From: Micromonospora sp. PLK6-60
GTDB taxonomy: Bacteria; Actinomycetota; Actinomycetes; Mycobacteriales; Micromonosporaceae
Direction of reading: 5' to 3'
Assembly: GCF_019890675.1 (NCBI RefSeq)
Contig: NZ_JAIOAA010000028.1
Coordinates: forward strand, 1-49,385
Length of the DNA stretch: 49,385 bases
Program-made: the position numbers and the translations under genes
Shown here: in pieces, positions 24,393 to 33,792 of the stretch
How positions within the stretch are numbered: the stretch's first letter is position 1
Layout: every line of letters begins with the position of its first letter
The notes under the pieces: model-generated
Databases searched by the model: none
Told to the model about the DNA's origin: nothing
Seen by the model: only the letters and a program-made list of their open reading frames with translations

Positions 24393-26501
24393 TCAGGCGA
24401 TGGCCAGGACGGGCTCGGGCGGGGTGGTGGGCTGGGTCGGGCGGGACAGCCGCCCCGGCCACCAGGTACGCGCCCCCAGGTCCAGGGTCAGCGCCGGGAC
24501 CAGCAGGCTGCGGACCAGCAGGGTGTCCAGCAGGATGCCGACCGCCACGATGACGCCGGTCTGCACCGACGGCACCAGCGGCAGCACCAGCAGCGCGCCG
24601 AAGGTGGCCGCGAGCACCAGGCCAGCGCTGGTGATCACGCCGCCGGTGACGGTCAGCGCCCGGAGCATCCCCGCCCGGTGGCCGATCACCGCCGCCTCCT
24701 CCCGGGCCCGGGTCATCAGGAAGATGGTGTAGTCCACCCCGAGCGCCACCAGGAACAGGAACGCCTGCAACGGGATGCTCACGAACAGGTGCGGGTGGCC
24801 CAGCGCGTCCAGCAGCAGGCCGGCGGCGCCCATCGCGGCCACGTACGACAGCACCACGCTGGCCATCAGCAGCAGCGGGGCGATCAGCGACCGCAGCAGC
24901 AGCACCAGGATCACCAGCACGACGGCGAGCACCAGCGGGATGATCAGCCGGGTGTCCCGGGTGACCGTGCGCTGCTCGTCGACCAGGGTCGCGGTCCGGC
25001 CGCCGACCAGGGCCTGCGCGTCGGGCAGCCGGTGCACCGCGGCGCGCAGCCGGTCCACCGTGTCCCGGGCCGCCGCGCTGTCCGGCGCTCCGGCGAGCAC
25101 CGCGGGGACGCGTACCCAGTGGCCGTCGGCGGAGCGTTGCGGCCGGCCCACCTCGGCGACCCCGGGCACCGCGCGGGCGGCGGCCACCACCTGGTCGGCG
25201 GCGCCGGCGGCGGCCAGCAGCTCGGCGGGCGCGGCCATGCCCTGCGGGTAGTGCGCGGCGATCAGCCGCTGCCCGGCGACCGAGCCGACCTCGGTGGTGA
25301 ACGACTCGTCGTCGGGCAGGCCGAGGCTGAGGTTGCCGATGCCGAGGCCCAGCGCGACCAGCGCGGCGGCGGTGCCCACCCAGACCGCGCGCGGCCGACC
25401 GCCGACCAGGCCGGCGATCCGGCGCCAGACGCCGTGGTCGGCGGCGTGGTCGCGGTCCGCGGCGGCGGCGGAGTACCGGGGCACGAACGGCCAGAACAGC
25501 CACCGTCCGAACAGCACCAGCACCGCCGGCAGCAGGGTGGTCATGGCCAGCAGCGCCGCGCCGATGCCGATCGCGCCGACCGGCCCCAGGCCGCGGGTGG
25601 CGGGCAGGTCCGCGGCGAGCAGGCAGAGCAGCCCGATCGCCACGGTCGCCGCCGAGGCGCACACCGCGCCGTACGAGCGGCGCAGCGCCACCGCCATCGC
25701 GGCGTGCCGGTCGGCGTGCCGGCGCAGCTCCTCCCGGTAGCGGGCGATCAGCAGCAGGGCGTAGTCCACGCCGACGCCGAAGACCAGCACGGTGAGGATG
25801 TTCCGGCTCTGGAAGTCGACTGCCAGGTCGGCGTAGCGCGCCAGCAGGTAGACCGCCGCCCCGGCGAGCTGGTTGGCGACCCCGACGACGAGCAGCGGGA
25901 TCAGCCACAGCACCGGACTGCGGTAGGTGATCAGCAGGAGCAGGGCGACGGTGCCCGCGGTGGCCAGCAGCAGCGCCACGTCCATCCCGCCGAACGCGTC
26001 GAACACGTCGTGCTCGGCGGCGGCGTCGCCGGTCAGCGCCGTGCGCAGGCCCGGCGGCGCGCCGTCGACCAGCCGGTCCTTCATCGCGCCGACCGCCTCG
26101 GCGCGGGCGTCGTCGTCGGTGCTGACCGGGAGCGAGAAGAGCAGGGCCTTGCCGTCCGCGCCGGGCACCGGCGGCGACACCGCGCCGCCCTCGGCGTACC
26201 GGGCGAATTCGGCGCGGTCGGCGTCGACCCGGGCCCGGTCGGCGGCGGTGAGGCCGCTGTCGCGGACGTACACGGCGATGGCCAGTTGCCGCCGCGACTC
26301 CGGGAAGGCGGCCTCGGCCCGCTGCGCGGCCCGGCTGCTCTCGGCCCCGGCCGGCAGCGCGCCGAGCGTCGAGTTGTCCTGCACCTCGCCGAGCCGCAGG
26401 GCGAGCGGGCCGGCCACCGCGAGCAGCACCAGCCAGAGGGCGAGCGCGGCGTACCTGCCGCGGCGGCCGGACGGCACGCCGGCCAGTCGTTGCCAGGACA
26501 T
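24393..26501 (-). CDS. MMPL-family RND transporter
   Basis: A 702-aa inner-membrane exporter with the repeated RND layout: helix 1 (about residues 16-36), a large extracytoplasmic loop, five helices (about 170-330), helix 7, a second loop and five more helices near the C-terminus. Motifs GVGVDYALLLIARYREEL and ALGVDYTIFLMTRAREE are the paired MMPL proton-relay segments with their Asp-Tyr residues. MMPL proteins move lipids, siderophores or drugs across the membrane. The ATG at 26501 has GAAGGGAA upstream. It diverges from a two-component system that may control it (inference). Confidence 0.9.
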   Translation of the reverse strand: MSWQRLAGVPSGRRGRYAALALWLVLLAVAGPLALRLGEVQDNSTLGALPAGAESSRAAQRAEAAFPESRRQLAIAVYVRDSGLTAADRARVDADRAEFARYAEGGAVSPPVPGADGKALLFSLPVSTDDDARAEAVGAMKDRLVDGAPPGLRTALTGDAAAEHDVFDAFGGMDVALLLATAGTVALLLLITYRSPVLWLIPLLVVGVANQLAGAAVYLLARYADLAVDFQSRNILTVLVFGVGVDYALLLIARYREELRRHADRHAAMAVALRRSYGAVCASAATVAIGLLCLLAADLPATRGLGPVGAIGIGAALLAMTTLLPAVLVLFGRWLFWPFVPRYSAAAADRDHAADHGVWRRIAGLVGGRPRAVWVGTAAALVALGLGIGNLSLGLPDDESFTTEVGSVAGQRLIAAHYPQGMAAPAELLAAAGAADQVVAAARAVPGVAEVGRPQRSADGHWVRVPAVLAGAPDSAAARDTVDRLRAAVHRLPDAQALVGGRTATLVDEQRTVTRDTRLIIPLVLAVVLVILVLLLRSLIAPLLLMASVVLSYVAAMGAAGLLLDALGHPHLFVSIPLQAFLFLVALGVDYTIFLMTRAREEAAVIGHRAGMLRALTVTGGVITSAGLVLAATFGALLVLPLVPSVQTGVIVAVGILLDTLLVRSLLVPALTLDLGARTWWPGRLSRPTQPTTPPEPVLAIA

Positions 26502-26658
26502 CTCGGGTTCCCTTCGATCGATCGGTGGCGGGGAGCCACGTCCCCGTCCTGCCGTCGATCCTTCGGCCCGCCGCCCGCCCGGGCAGGGGTGGCACCCCGC
26601 CGAGCGGGGTGGTGCCAGCACCACCGCTCGCCTGGCGGCGGTGCCGGAGAATGGGCCC

Positions 26659-27963
26659 GTGGACAGCTCGGTACGCGGCATCTTCCGCGAGTGGGTCCGG
26701 CCCGGCGTGGTCACCGCCGGGCAGGGGTTGCTGACCGCCCTGCTGTCGTTGACCACGCACGTGGCGCTGTTCGTGCTGTCGCTGGCGTCGCTGCTGCTCA
26801 TCCCGGTCTTCGGCGTCGGGTTCGCGCTCTTCCCGGTGGTCACCGCCGGCGTCCGGGTGGTGGCCGGGGCGCACCGCCGGCTGGCCCGCTGGGGCGGGGT
26901 GGAGCTGGCGGACCCGTACCCGCCGGCGCCCGCCGGCGCGCAGTTCGGCACCTGGCAGCGGTTCCGTTGGGTGGTCGCAGACCCGGCCACCTGGCGGGAC
27001 CTGGCCTGGTTGCTGCCCGGGGCGGCCACCGGCGGCGTGTGCCTGGCCGCGTTCGCCGTGCCGCTGTACGGCCTGGAGGGCGTGCTCGGCGTCCCGCTGG
27101 CGTTGTACGCCGCCGGTGTCGAGTACGGTTACGGCCCGTTCTGGCCGCTCGGCAATCTCGTCCAGGCGCTGCTCTGCCTCCCCCTGGGCGTGTTGTTCCT
27201 GTTCGCCGGGCTGGCCGCCGGGCGTTGGCTGGTCTGGCTGCACCTGGCCTTCGCCGGCCTGCTGCTGCCGCCGACCCGCACCGCCGAGCTGGCGTTGCGG
27301 GTCCGCGAACTCACCGTCACCCGGGCCGAGACGGTGGACGCCCAGGCCGCCGAGCTGCGCCGGATCGAGCGGGACCTGCACGACGGGGCGCAGGCCCGGC
27401 TGGTCGCGCTGAGCATGAGCATCGGCCTGGCCGAGCAGCTGGTGCAGCGCGACCCGGACGCCGTCCGGCGGCTGCTGGCCGAGGCCCGGGAGAGCAGCGG
27501 GCAGGCGCTGGCCGAGCTGCGCGGGCTGGTGCGCGGCATCCACCCGCCGGTGCTCGCCGAGCGGGGGCTCGACGGTGCGGTGCGGGCGCTGGCGCTGGCC
27601 GTGCCGCTGCCGGTGGAGGTGACGGTCGACCTGCCGGGCCGGCCGCTGGCCCCGGTGGAGTCGGCGGCGTACTTCGCGGTGGCGGAGGGGCTGGCGAACG
27701 TGACGAAGCACAGCGGGGCCACCCGGGCCTGGATCCGGCTCGGCCACGCGGACGGGCGGCTGACGGTCGAGGTCGGTGACGACGGCCGGGGTGGCGCGGA
27801 CCCGGTGGCGGGCAGCGGCCTGGCGGGTGTGGGGCGACGGCTGGCAGCCTTCGATGGAACGATGGTGGTGACCAGTCCGGAAGGTGGACCCACCGTCATC
27901 AGCATGGAGCTGCCGTGCGAGTTGTCATCGCCGAGGACCTCGCCCTCCTCCGGGACGGGCTGA
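26659..27963 (+). CDS. NarL-type sensor histidine kinase with membrane sensor domain
   Basis: A 434-aa kinase. Residues ~1-205 form a sensor with paired membrane helices (about 22-48, 110-135, 155-190), like the actinobacterial putative sensor domain next to MMPL transporters. The dimerisation/phospho-acceptor HisKA_3 motif is RIERDLHDGAQARL (His near residue 240), followed by an HATPase_c domain with NVTKHSGA, VGDDGRGG and GSGLAGVGRR. The start GTG at 26659 has GGAG upstream. The 3' end overlaps the response regulator start by 49 nt, an unusually long overlap; the last 16 residues are therefore also encoded regulator sequence. Confidence 0.87.
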   Translation: MDSSVRGIFREWVRPGVVTAGQGLLTALLSLTTHVALFVLSLASLLLIPVFGVGFALFPVVTAGVRVVAGAHRRLARWGGVELADPYPPAPAGAQFGTWQRFRWVVADPATWRDLAWLLPGAATGGVCLAAFAVPLYGLEGVLGVPLALYAAGVEYGYGPFWPLGNLVQALLCLPLGVLFLFAGLAAGRWLVWLHLAFAGLLLPPTRTAELALRVRELTVTRAETVDAQAAELRRIERDLHDGAQARLVALSMSIGLAEQLVQRDPDAVRRLLAEARESSGQALAELRGLVRGIHPPVLAERGLDGAVRALALAVPLPVEVTVDLPGRPLAPVESAAYFAVAEGLANVTKHSGATRAWIRLGHADGRLTVEVGDDGRGGADPVAGSGLAGVGRRLAAFDGTMVVTSPEGGPTVISMELPCELSSPRTSPSSGTG

Positions 27964-28589
27964 TCCGGATCCTGGAGGCGTTCGGGTTCGAGGTGGTCGC
28001 CGCCGTCGACAACGGACCGTCGGTGCTGCCCGCGCTGACCGCGCACCGCCCGGACGTCGCGGTGCTCGACGTACGGCTGCCGCCGACCTTCACCGACGAG
28101 GGCCTGCAGGCGGCGATCCGGGCCCGGACCGAGCTGCCCGGGCTGCCGATCCTCGTGCTCTCCCAGCACGTCGAGCAGCTCTACGCCCGGGAGCTGCTCA
28201 CCGACCGGCAGGGCGGGGTGGGTTACCTGCTCAAGGACCGGGTGTCGCACGTGGAGCAGTTCGTGGACGCGGTGCGCCGGGTGGCCGCCGGCGGCACGGT
28301 GATGGACCCGGAGGTGGTCGCCCAGCTGCTGGCCAGCCGGGCCGGCGCGGAGCCGCTGGGGGAGCTGACCGCGCGGGAGCGGGAGGTGCTGGGGTTGATG
28401 GCCGAGGGCCGGTCGAACGCGGCGATCGCCGGCCGGCTCTTCGTCACCGAGAAGGCGGTCAGCAAGCACATCAACAACATCTTCAGCAAGCTGCGGATGC
28501 CGCCGTCCACCGACGACAACCGCCGGGTGCTGGCCGTGCTGACGTACCTGAACGGGGACGACGGCCGGCAGGTGCCGGCCCGGGCCTGA
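27915..28589 (+). CDS. NarL/LuxR-family response regulator
   Basis: A 224-aa regulator. The receiver (about residues 1-120) has the acidic pair ED near 7-8, the phospho-acceptor in VAVLDVRLP (Asp near 54) and Lys in YLLKDRV. The C-terminal LuxR HTH (about 155-210) reads ELTAREREVLGLMAEG...NAAIAGRLF. It begins with GTG inside the end of the kinase gene. The pair is divergent from the MMPL exporter, the most likely target, and its own promoter. Confidence 0.92.
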   Translation: MRVVIAEDLALLRDGLIRILEAFGFEVVAAVDNGPSVLPALTAHRPDVAVLDVRLPPTFTDEGLQAAIRARTELPGLPILVLSQHVEQLYARELLTDRQGGVGYLLKDRVSHVEQFVDAVRRVAAGGTVMDPEVVAQLLASRAGAEPLGELTAREREVLGLMAEGRSNAAIAGRLFVTEKAVSKHINNIFSKLRMPPSTDDNRRVLAVLTYLNGDDGRQVPARA

Positions 28590-28593
28590 CGGG

Positions 28594-30372
28594 TCAGGCG
28601 GTGGTGCCGGTGAGGGCGGGGGAGCGGCCCAGGTGCTGCTCCGCCGGCCCCGGCCGGCCGAAATACCAGCCCTGCGCGGCGTCGCAGCCCATCGCCCGCA
28701 GCCGGTCGGCCTGCTCGGCGGTCTCCACGCCCTCGGCGGTCACCGTCACGTCCAGCGCGTGGGCGAGGGAGACCAGCGAGGCGAGGATCCGTTCGTCGGT
28801 GCGGCCGGCCGGGTCGTCGGCCGGCGCGCGCAGCCCGCTGACGAACTCGCCGGCCACCTTCAGCTCGGTCACCGGCAGCCCGCGCAGGTACGCCAGGTTG
28901 CAGTAGCCGGTGCCGAAGTCGTCGATGGCGATCCGTACGCCCCGGTCGGCCAGCACCCGCAGCGCGCGTACCGGCTCCTCGACGGTGCTCATCATGGTGC
29001 TCTCGGTGATCTCCAGCTGGAGCCGTTCCGGCGGCAGGCCGGTGCGGCGCAGCAGCTCACCGACCTCGTCCACCAGCCCCGGGCGGCGGACCTGCTGCAC
29101 GGCCAGGTTCACGCTGACGAACGGGGCGCCACCGCGACCGGCCGGCCAGTCCCGGGCCTGCCGGCACGCCTCGGCCAGCACCCAGCCGCCCAGCGGGACG
29201 ATCTGCCCGGTCTCCTCGGCCAGCCCGATGAAGGCGTCCGGGCGCAACAGCCCGCGCTCCGGGTGCCGCCAGCGGACCAGCGCCTCCATGCCCCGCATGG
29301 TGCCGTCCGCCAGCGCGGTCAGCGGCTGGTAGTCGAGCAGGAACTCGCCGCGCTCCAGCGCCGCCGGGATGGCCGCGGAGAGCGCGTACCGGTCCAGCTC
29401 CCGCTGGTTGCGCTCGGCGTCGAAGACCGACCAGCGGGCCCCGCCCGCCGCCTTGGCCCAGTGCAGCGTGCTGCCGGCGGCCCGCATCAGCTCGCCGGGG
29501 GTGGTGCCGCGCACCGGCTGCTCCACGATGCCGATGCTGGCCGAGACGGTCAGCTCGTGCCCGGCCACCACGGCCGGTTCGCACACCGCGGCCAGCGCCG
29601 CCTCGGCCACCCGGATCACGTCCTCGGTGCGGCCGGTGCGTTCGACCAGGATGGCGAACTCGTCGGCGCCGAGCCGGGCGACCAGGTGCTCGCCCACGCT
29701 GCGGCGCAGCCGCTCGCCGACGGTGATCAGCAGCAGGTCGCCGATCTGGTGGCCCAGCGAGTCGTTGACCACCTTGAACCGGTCCAGGTCGAGGACGCAG
29801 ACGCCGACCCGGTCGGCGCCGTCGCCGGGCCGCGCGATCGCGGCGGCCAGCCGCTCGGTGAGCAGGGTGCGGTTGGGCAGCCCGGTGAGCGGGTCGTGGT
29901 TGGCCTGGTACCGGAAGCGGGCCTCGCTGTCCCGCAGCGCCCGCTCGGCGTGCGCCCGGGCCACCATCGCGGCCCGCCGGATGGCCTCCTGCTCGTCGAG
30001 GGTGCGGTCGCGCAGCGCCCGGGCGTACCCGGTGGCGACGGTGGCCAGCAGGCGGGCCATCCGGTCGTCGGCGTCGTCGGTGACCAGCCCGAGGTCGCGC
30101 ACCAGCCGCAGCTGGATGACCTCGACCGTACGCCCCAGCCCCTCGGCCGAGGCGATGTGCGCGGCGACCAGCTCCCCGCCGACCTGCTGGCCGATGCGCT
30201 GGTCGAACGGCTCGGCGAGGAACGCCTCGGCCAGCCGCCCGGTGAGGTCGTGCAGCGTCGCCTCCAGCTGCGCCTGGGTCATCGGCAGGTAGCTGGTGCC
30301 CGACACCGCCTTGGCCCAGGCCCGGGCGAAGACCCCGGGGCAGGACCGGCCGGTCTGCGCCGACTCAGTCAC
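28594..30372 (-). CDS. GGDEF-EAL cyclic-di-GMP protein with GADEF active-site variant
   Basis: A 592-aa protein. The N-terminal helical sensor (about 1-150) is followed by a GGDEF domain (about 165-325) whose signature reads RLGADEF rather than RLGGDEF. Next is an EAL domain (about 335-580) that keeps MEALVRWRHP, VSVNLA, LEITES, IDDFGTGY, the LK lysine and AEGVET, so phosphodiesterase activity is likely. Whether GADEF still makes c-di-GMP is open. No membrane helix is evident, so it is probably cytoplasmic. The GTG start overlaps the preceding methyltransferase stop by 8 nt, so the two are co-expressed. Confidence 0.88.
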   Translation of the reverse strand: MTESAQTGRSCPGVFARAWAKAVSGTSYLPMTQAQLEATLHDLTGRLAEAFLAEPFDQRIGQQVGGELVAAHIASAEGLGRTVEVIQLRLVRDLGLVTDDADDRMARLLATVATGYARALRDRTLDEQEAIRRAAMVARAHAERALRDSEARFRYQANHDPLTGLPNRTLLTERLAAAIARPGDGADRVGVCVLDLDRFKVVNDSLGHQIGDLLLITVGERLRRSVGEHLVARLGADEFAILVERTGRTEDVIRVAEAALAAVCEPAVVAGHELTVSASIGIVEQPVRGTTPGELMRAAGSTLHWAKAAGGARWSVFDAERNQRELDRYALSAAIPAALERGEFLLDYQPLTALADGTMRGMEALVRWRHPERGLLRPDAFIGLAEETGQIVPLGGWVLAEACRQARDWPAGRGGAPFVSVNLAVQQVRRPGLVDEVGELLRRTGLPPERLQLEITESTMMSTVEEPVRALRVLADRGVRIAIDDFGTGYCNLAYLRGLPVTELKVAGEFVSGLRAPADDPAGRTDERILASLVSLAHALDVTVTAEGVETAEQADRLRAMGCDAAQGWYFGRPGPAEQHLGRSPALTGTTA

Positions 30373-31177
30373 CGACCCGCCCCACCCCGCCCATGAACAC
30401 GGACCGTTCGGCGTCCTCGGCGCTCTCCGGTGACTCGGGTCGCCACTGCGGCACCCAGACGACCCCCGGCTCGACCAGCTCGAAGCCGGCGAAGAGGTCG
30501 ACCAGCTCGGCGCGGCCGCGGATCCAGAGCTGGCTGTCGGTGCGCCGGTAGACCCGCTCCGCCTCGGCCCGCTCGCCGGTGCCGCCCCGCCCCTCGTCGC
30601 TGGCCTGGGACAGGGTCAGGTAGCTGCCGGGCGCCAGGGCGTCGCGCAGCCGGCCCAGGATCAGCTCCGGCCGGTCCTCGGGGGCGATGAAGTGCAGCAC
30701 GGCCACGACCATCACGGCGACCGGCTGGGAGAAGTCGAGCAGCCGGGTGACCTCGGGGTGGCCGAGGATCGCCTCGGGCCGGCGCAGGTCCTCCTGGATG
30801 ACGGCGGCCCGGTCGTTGCCGTCGAGGATCTCCCGGCTGTGCGCGACGGCCACCGGGTCGACGTCCACGTACACCACCCGGGAGTCGGGGGCGACCCGCT
30901 GGGCGATCTCGTGCACGTTGCCGACGGTCGGGATGCCGGAGCCGATGTCGAGGAACTGCCGCACGCCCGACTCGGCGAGGAACTGCACCACCCGGCGCAG
31001 GAACGCGCGGTTGGCCTGGGCCATCAGCGGGGCGTCCGGCACGGCGGTCATCATCGCCCGGGCCGCCGCCCGGTCGGGGGCGAAGTTGTGCGAGCCGCCG
31101 AGGTAGTAGTCGTACATGCGGGCGACGCTGGGGCGCTCGATGTCGATGGTGTCGGGAGCCCAGTCCGGCCGCTGCAT
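30365..31177 (-). CDS. SAM-dependent methyltransferase (Methyltransf_19/DUF574 type)
   Basis: A 270-aa class I methyltransferase of a group very abundant in actinobacteria. The MYDYYLGGSHNFAPDR N-terminal motif (about residues 21-36) and the SAM site FLDIGSGIPTVGN (about 76-88) are typical, followed by VVYVDVDPVAV. The substrate is unknown; multiple paralogues per genome suggest varied small-molecule targets. The ATG at 31177 has AAGGGGT upstream, better than a TTG at 31201. It leads into the GGDEF-EAL gene with an 8-nt overlap. Confidence 0.9.
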   Translation of the reverse strand: MQRPDWAPDTIDIERPSVARMYDYYLGGSHNFAPDRAAARAMMTAVPDAPLMAQANRAFLRRVVQFLAESGVRQFLDIGSGIPTVGNVHEIAQRVAPDSRVVYVDVDPVAVAHSREILDGNDRAAVIQEDLRRPEAILGHPEVTRLLDFSQPVAVMVVAVLHFIAPEDRPELILGRLRDALAPGSYLTLSQASDEGRGGTGERAEAERVYRRTDSQLWIRGRAELVDLFAGFELVEPGVVWVPQWRPESPESAEDAERSVFMGGVGRVGD

Positions 31178-31407
31178 GCCGTTACCCCTTTTGGTGGACA
31201 ACGCGAGATATGGTGTGCCCTGTGGGTCACCCGGCGTATTGTGCCCCTCTCCCGCCCGGGTGAGAAGAGGCGGTCCGTCCTTTATCGCCTCACCTGGGCC
31301 GGTGCATGATCAACCAGGCGGGTGGTCGGGGACGCACGAGAGGCCCGCGCCCGGCGGGGTCACCCCGGCGAGGGCACGGACCTCCCGGTCGGCGCGTGGT
31401 GCGGCGG

Positions 31408-32076
31408 TCAGAACTTCGGCGCGTCCGGTGCCTCGAGCAGGCCGAGTCGCAGCGCGGTCATCAGGGCCTGGGCCCGGTTGGCGGCGCCGAGCTTCTCGTA
31501 GAGCTTGGAGATGTGCGTCTTGGCGGTCGACTCGCTGACGAAGAGCTGCTTGGCGATGCCGGCGACGCTCATGCCGTCGGCGAGCAGCCGCAGCACCTGA
31601 CCCTCCCGTGGGGAGAGCTGCGGGCCGGACGGCGCCAGCCGCCGCTTCATCGCCTCGGCCAGGTCGGCGGCGGTGAACGCGCTCGGGGAGGAGGCGGCGT
31701 GCCGGGCGGCGGCGACGACCTCGTCGGCCGGCGCGGTCTTCGGCACGAACGCGCTCGCCCCGGCCTCCAGGGCGCCGAAGAGCTGGTCGTCGCCGGCATA
31801 CATGGTGAGCACCACGATGCCCATCGTCGCGCTGGACTTGCGCAGCGCGCGGGTGGCCTCCAGGCCACTGCCGTCGGGCAGGCGCAGGTCCATGATCACC
31901 ACGTCGGGCTGCAGGGCACCGGCCTGTCGCACGCCCTCCGCCGCGGTGGCCGCCTCGCCGACGACCTCGAACTGCCGGTCTCGCTCGAACGCGTGCCGCA
32001 GCCCCTTACGGATGAGATCGTGATCGTCGACAAGGAGGACCTTGGTACGGGTGGCCGGTGTCGGGCTAGTGGTCAT
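31408..32076 (-). CDS. NarL/LuxR-family response regulator
   Basis: A 222-aa regulator. The receiver has acidic DDHD near residue 18, phospho-acceptor in VIMDLRLPDG (Asp near 63) and FVPKTAPADEV lysine. The C-terminal LuxR HTH reads QLSPREGQVLRLLADGMSVAGIAKQLFVSES. It lies 7 nt behind the kinase gene and is co-transcribed with it. Targets are unknown; it is adjacent to an acyl-CoA ligase, lipid control being one possibility. Confidence 0.92.
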   Translation of the reverse strand: MTTSPTPATRTKVLLVDDHDLIRKGLRHAFERDRQFEVVGEAATAAEGVRQAGALQPDVVIMDLRLPDGSGLEATRALRKSSATMGIVVLTMYAGDDQLFGALEAGASAFVPKTAPADEVVAAARHAASSPSAFTAADLAEAMKRRLAPSGPQLSPREGQVLRLLADGMSVAGIAKQLFVSESTAKTHISKLYEKLGAANRAQALMTALRLGLLEAPDAPKF

Positions 32077-32083
32077 CCTCGGG

Positions 32084-33778
32084 TTACTCCCCTTCTGCTG
32101 CTGCGGCGCTGCCGCGCACCTTATCGCGCCGGGGCGAGGAGCCGACCACCACCGCCACCGTCGTGCCGCTGGGTCGCCGCGGCCTGATCTCCAACCGGCC
32201 CCGGATACGTTCCGCCCTCTCCGCCATGATCGCAAGACCATAGTGCCCGTCGGGCCGCTGGTCACCGATGCCGTGACCGTCATCCGACACTTCGATCTGG
32301 GCGTACGGGGGGTCCACCTCACAGGTGACCCAGAGGTTCGAGGCGCCGGCGTGCTTGCGCGCGTTGGTCACCGCCTCCTGCGCGATGCGCAGCAACTCGG
32401 CCTCGGTCGCGGCGGGCAGCCGGGCGGTCGACTCGTCCAGCGACAGGTGCACCCGCAGCCCGCCGGAGGCGCCGACGGTACGGGCGTACTCGGCGATGGC
32501 GGCGGCCAGGCCGCCGTGCCGGTCCACCTCGCTGCGCAGCTCGAACAGGCTCAGCCGCAGCTCGGTGATCACCCGGGTCACCTCGTGGCGCAGGGTGCGC
32601 AGCGCCTCGGCGGTCTCCTTCGGGTCCTCGTCGACGTACGCCAGCGCGTTGTCGATGCCGTAGCCGACCATCACCAGCTCCTGGGCGACCCCGTCGTGGA
32701 TCTCCCGGGCCAGCCGCTGCCGCTCCTCGTTGGTGGCCAGCGAGCGCACCTCGTCGAAGAGCAGCGCCGCCTCCAGTCGCAGCGCCGCCGGGCCGGTCAG
32801 CGCGGTCACCCGGGACATCACCGGCGCCGGGTACGCCTGCGCGACGTCGGTCTCCAGCACCACCAGGCCGACCGTGCGCACCCCGGCGACCAGCGGCACG
32901 ATCAGCGCCGACACGTCGCCGCCGCGGTGCGAGCGGGCCTGCGACCGGCTCGCGGTGTGCGGCTGCTGGCTGGCCCAGGCGTCGGCGATCGCGGAGTCCG
33001 CGTCGAGCGTCGTCTCCCAGTCGACCCGCTCGGCGCCGATCTGGGCGAGCACCACCAGCCGCCCGCCGCCGCTGGCGGAGAGCACCGCGCCCCGCTCGGT
33101 GGGCGCGGCCAGCCGCAGCTCCTCCAGCAGGTGCTCGGAGATGCCGCCGGGGTCGAGGGTGGCCCCGGGCAGCTGCCGGGCGACCGTGCGCAGCTGGGTC
33201 AGCAGCCGGGTCGCCTCGGCGTACGGCTGGGGCTTGCCCTCGCCGCTCACCCGCATCACCCGGTGCAGGCTGCGGGCGGCGTAGAGGCCGAGCCCGGCCA
33301 GGACCAGCCACTGCGCGCAGACCGCCAGGTAACCGGGCTGGCCCAGCTGACGGCCACCGTCGACCACGGTGAGCGCCCCACTGACCAGCAGCGTCACCGC
33401 GGCGACGGCGAGCAGGCCGGCGCCCTCGCGGAAGGCGCGGCGCAGCGCGGTCACCGTCACCGGCACGGCGAGGTACGGCAGGACGGCGGAGGCGCCGATG
33501 CCGTCGATCGGGCCGCCGATGTCGGCGACGGCGGCGATCTGGCTGGCGGCCAGGCCGAGCACCACCACCTCGGCGACCCGGCTGAGCGGGCCGAGCCGGG
33601 GGTGCTGCGGGGCCAGCACGGCGGGCAGCCCGGCGACGGCGAGCAGGGCGATCCACCAGAGCTGGGCGGGGTCGCGGGTGGCGACGTAGGTGAGCACGGC
33701 GACCAGCGCGAGCATCACCAGCCGCGCGGCGGCGGCGAGGGGATGGGTCAGCGGTTGACCGGGAGTCGAGGCGGGCAC
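32084..33778 (-). CDS. NarL-type sensor histidine kinase with six-helix N-terminus and GAF-like domain
   Basis: A 564-aa kinase. The N-terminal ~165 residues contain about six membrane helices. A GAF-like domain follows (about 195-340), then HisKA_3 with RLAREIHDGVAQEL (His near 365) and HATPase_c with NARKHAG, VSDDGHGIG and GLAIMAERAERI. The GTG at 33778 lies 14 nt after the fadD stop and has no strong ribosome site, so translation may depend on the upstream gene. It forms a pair with the response regulator just downstream. The signal is unknown; GAF plus membrane domain hints at a redox or small-molecule ligand. Confidence 0.88.
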   Translation of the reverse strand: MPASTPGQPLTHPLAAAARLVMLALVAVLTYVATRDPAQLWWIALLAVAGLPAVLAPQHPRLGPLSRVAEVVVLGLAASQIAAVADIGGPIDGIGASAVLPYLAVPVTVTALRRAFREGAGLLAVAAVTLLVSGALTVVDGGRQLGQPGYLAVCAQWLVLAGLGLYAARSLHRVMRVSGEGKPQPYAEATRLLTQLRTVARQLPGATLDPGGISEHLLEELRLAAPTERGAVLSASGGGRLVVLAQIGAERVDWETTLDADSAIADAWASQQPHTASRSQARSHRGGDVSALIVPLVAGVRTVGLVVLETDVAQAYPAPVMSRVTALTGPAALRLEAALLFDEVRSLATNEERQRLAREIHDGVAQELVMVGYGIDNALAYVDEDPKETAEALRTLRHEVTRVITELRLSLFELRSEVDRHGGLAAAIAEYARTVGASGGLRVHLSLDESTARLPAATEAELLRIAQEAVTNARKHAGASNLWVTCEVDPPYAQIEVSDDGHGIGDQRPDGHYGLAIMAERAERIRGRLEIRPRRPSGTTVAVVVGSSPRRDKVRGSAAAAEGE

Positions 33779-33792
33779 GTGACGGATCGTAG

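Noticed and set aside
24334..27747. 1137-codon minus-strand frame over the MMPL/kinase region
   Set aside because: Runs in a different frame through the MMPL gene and its divergent kinase; product is repetitive and motif-free.
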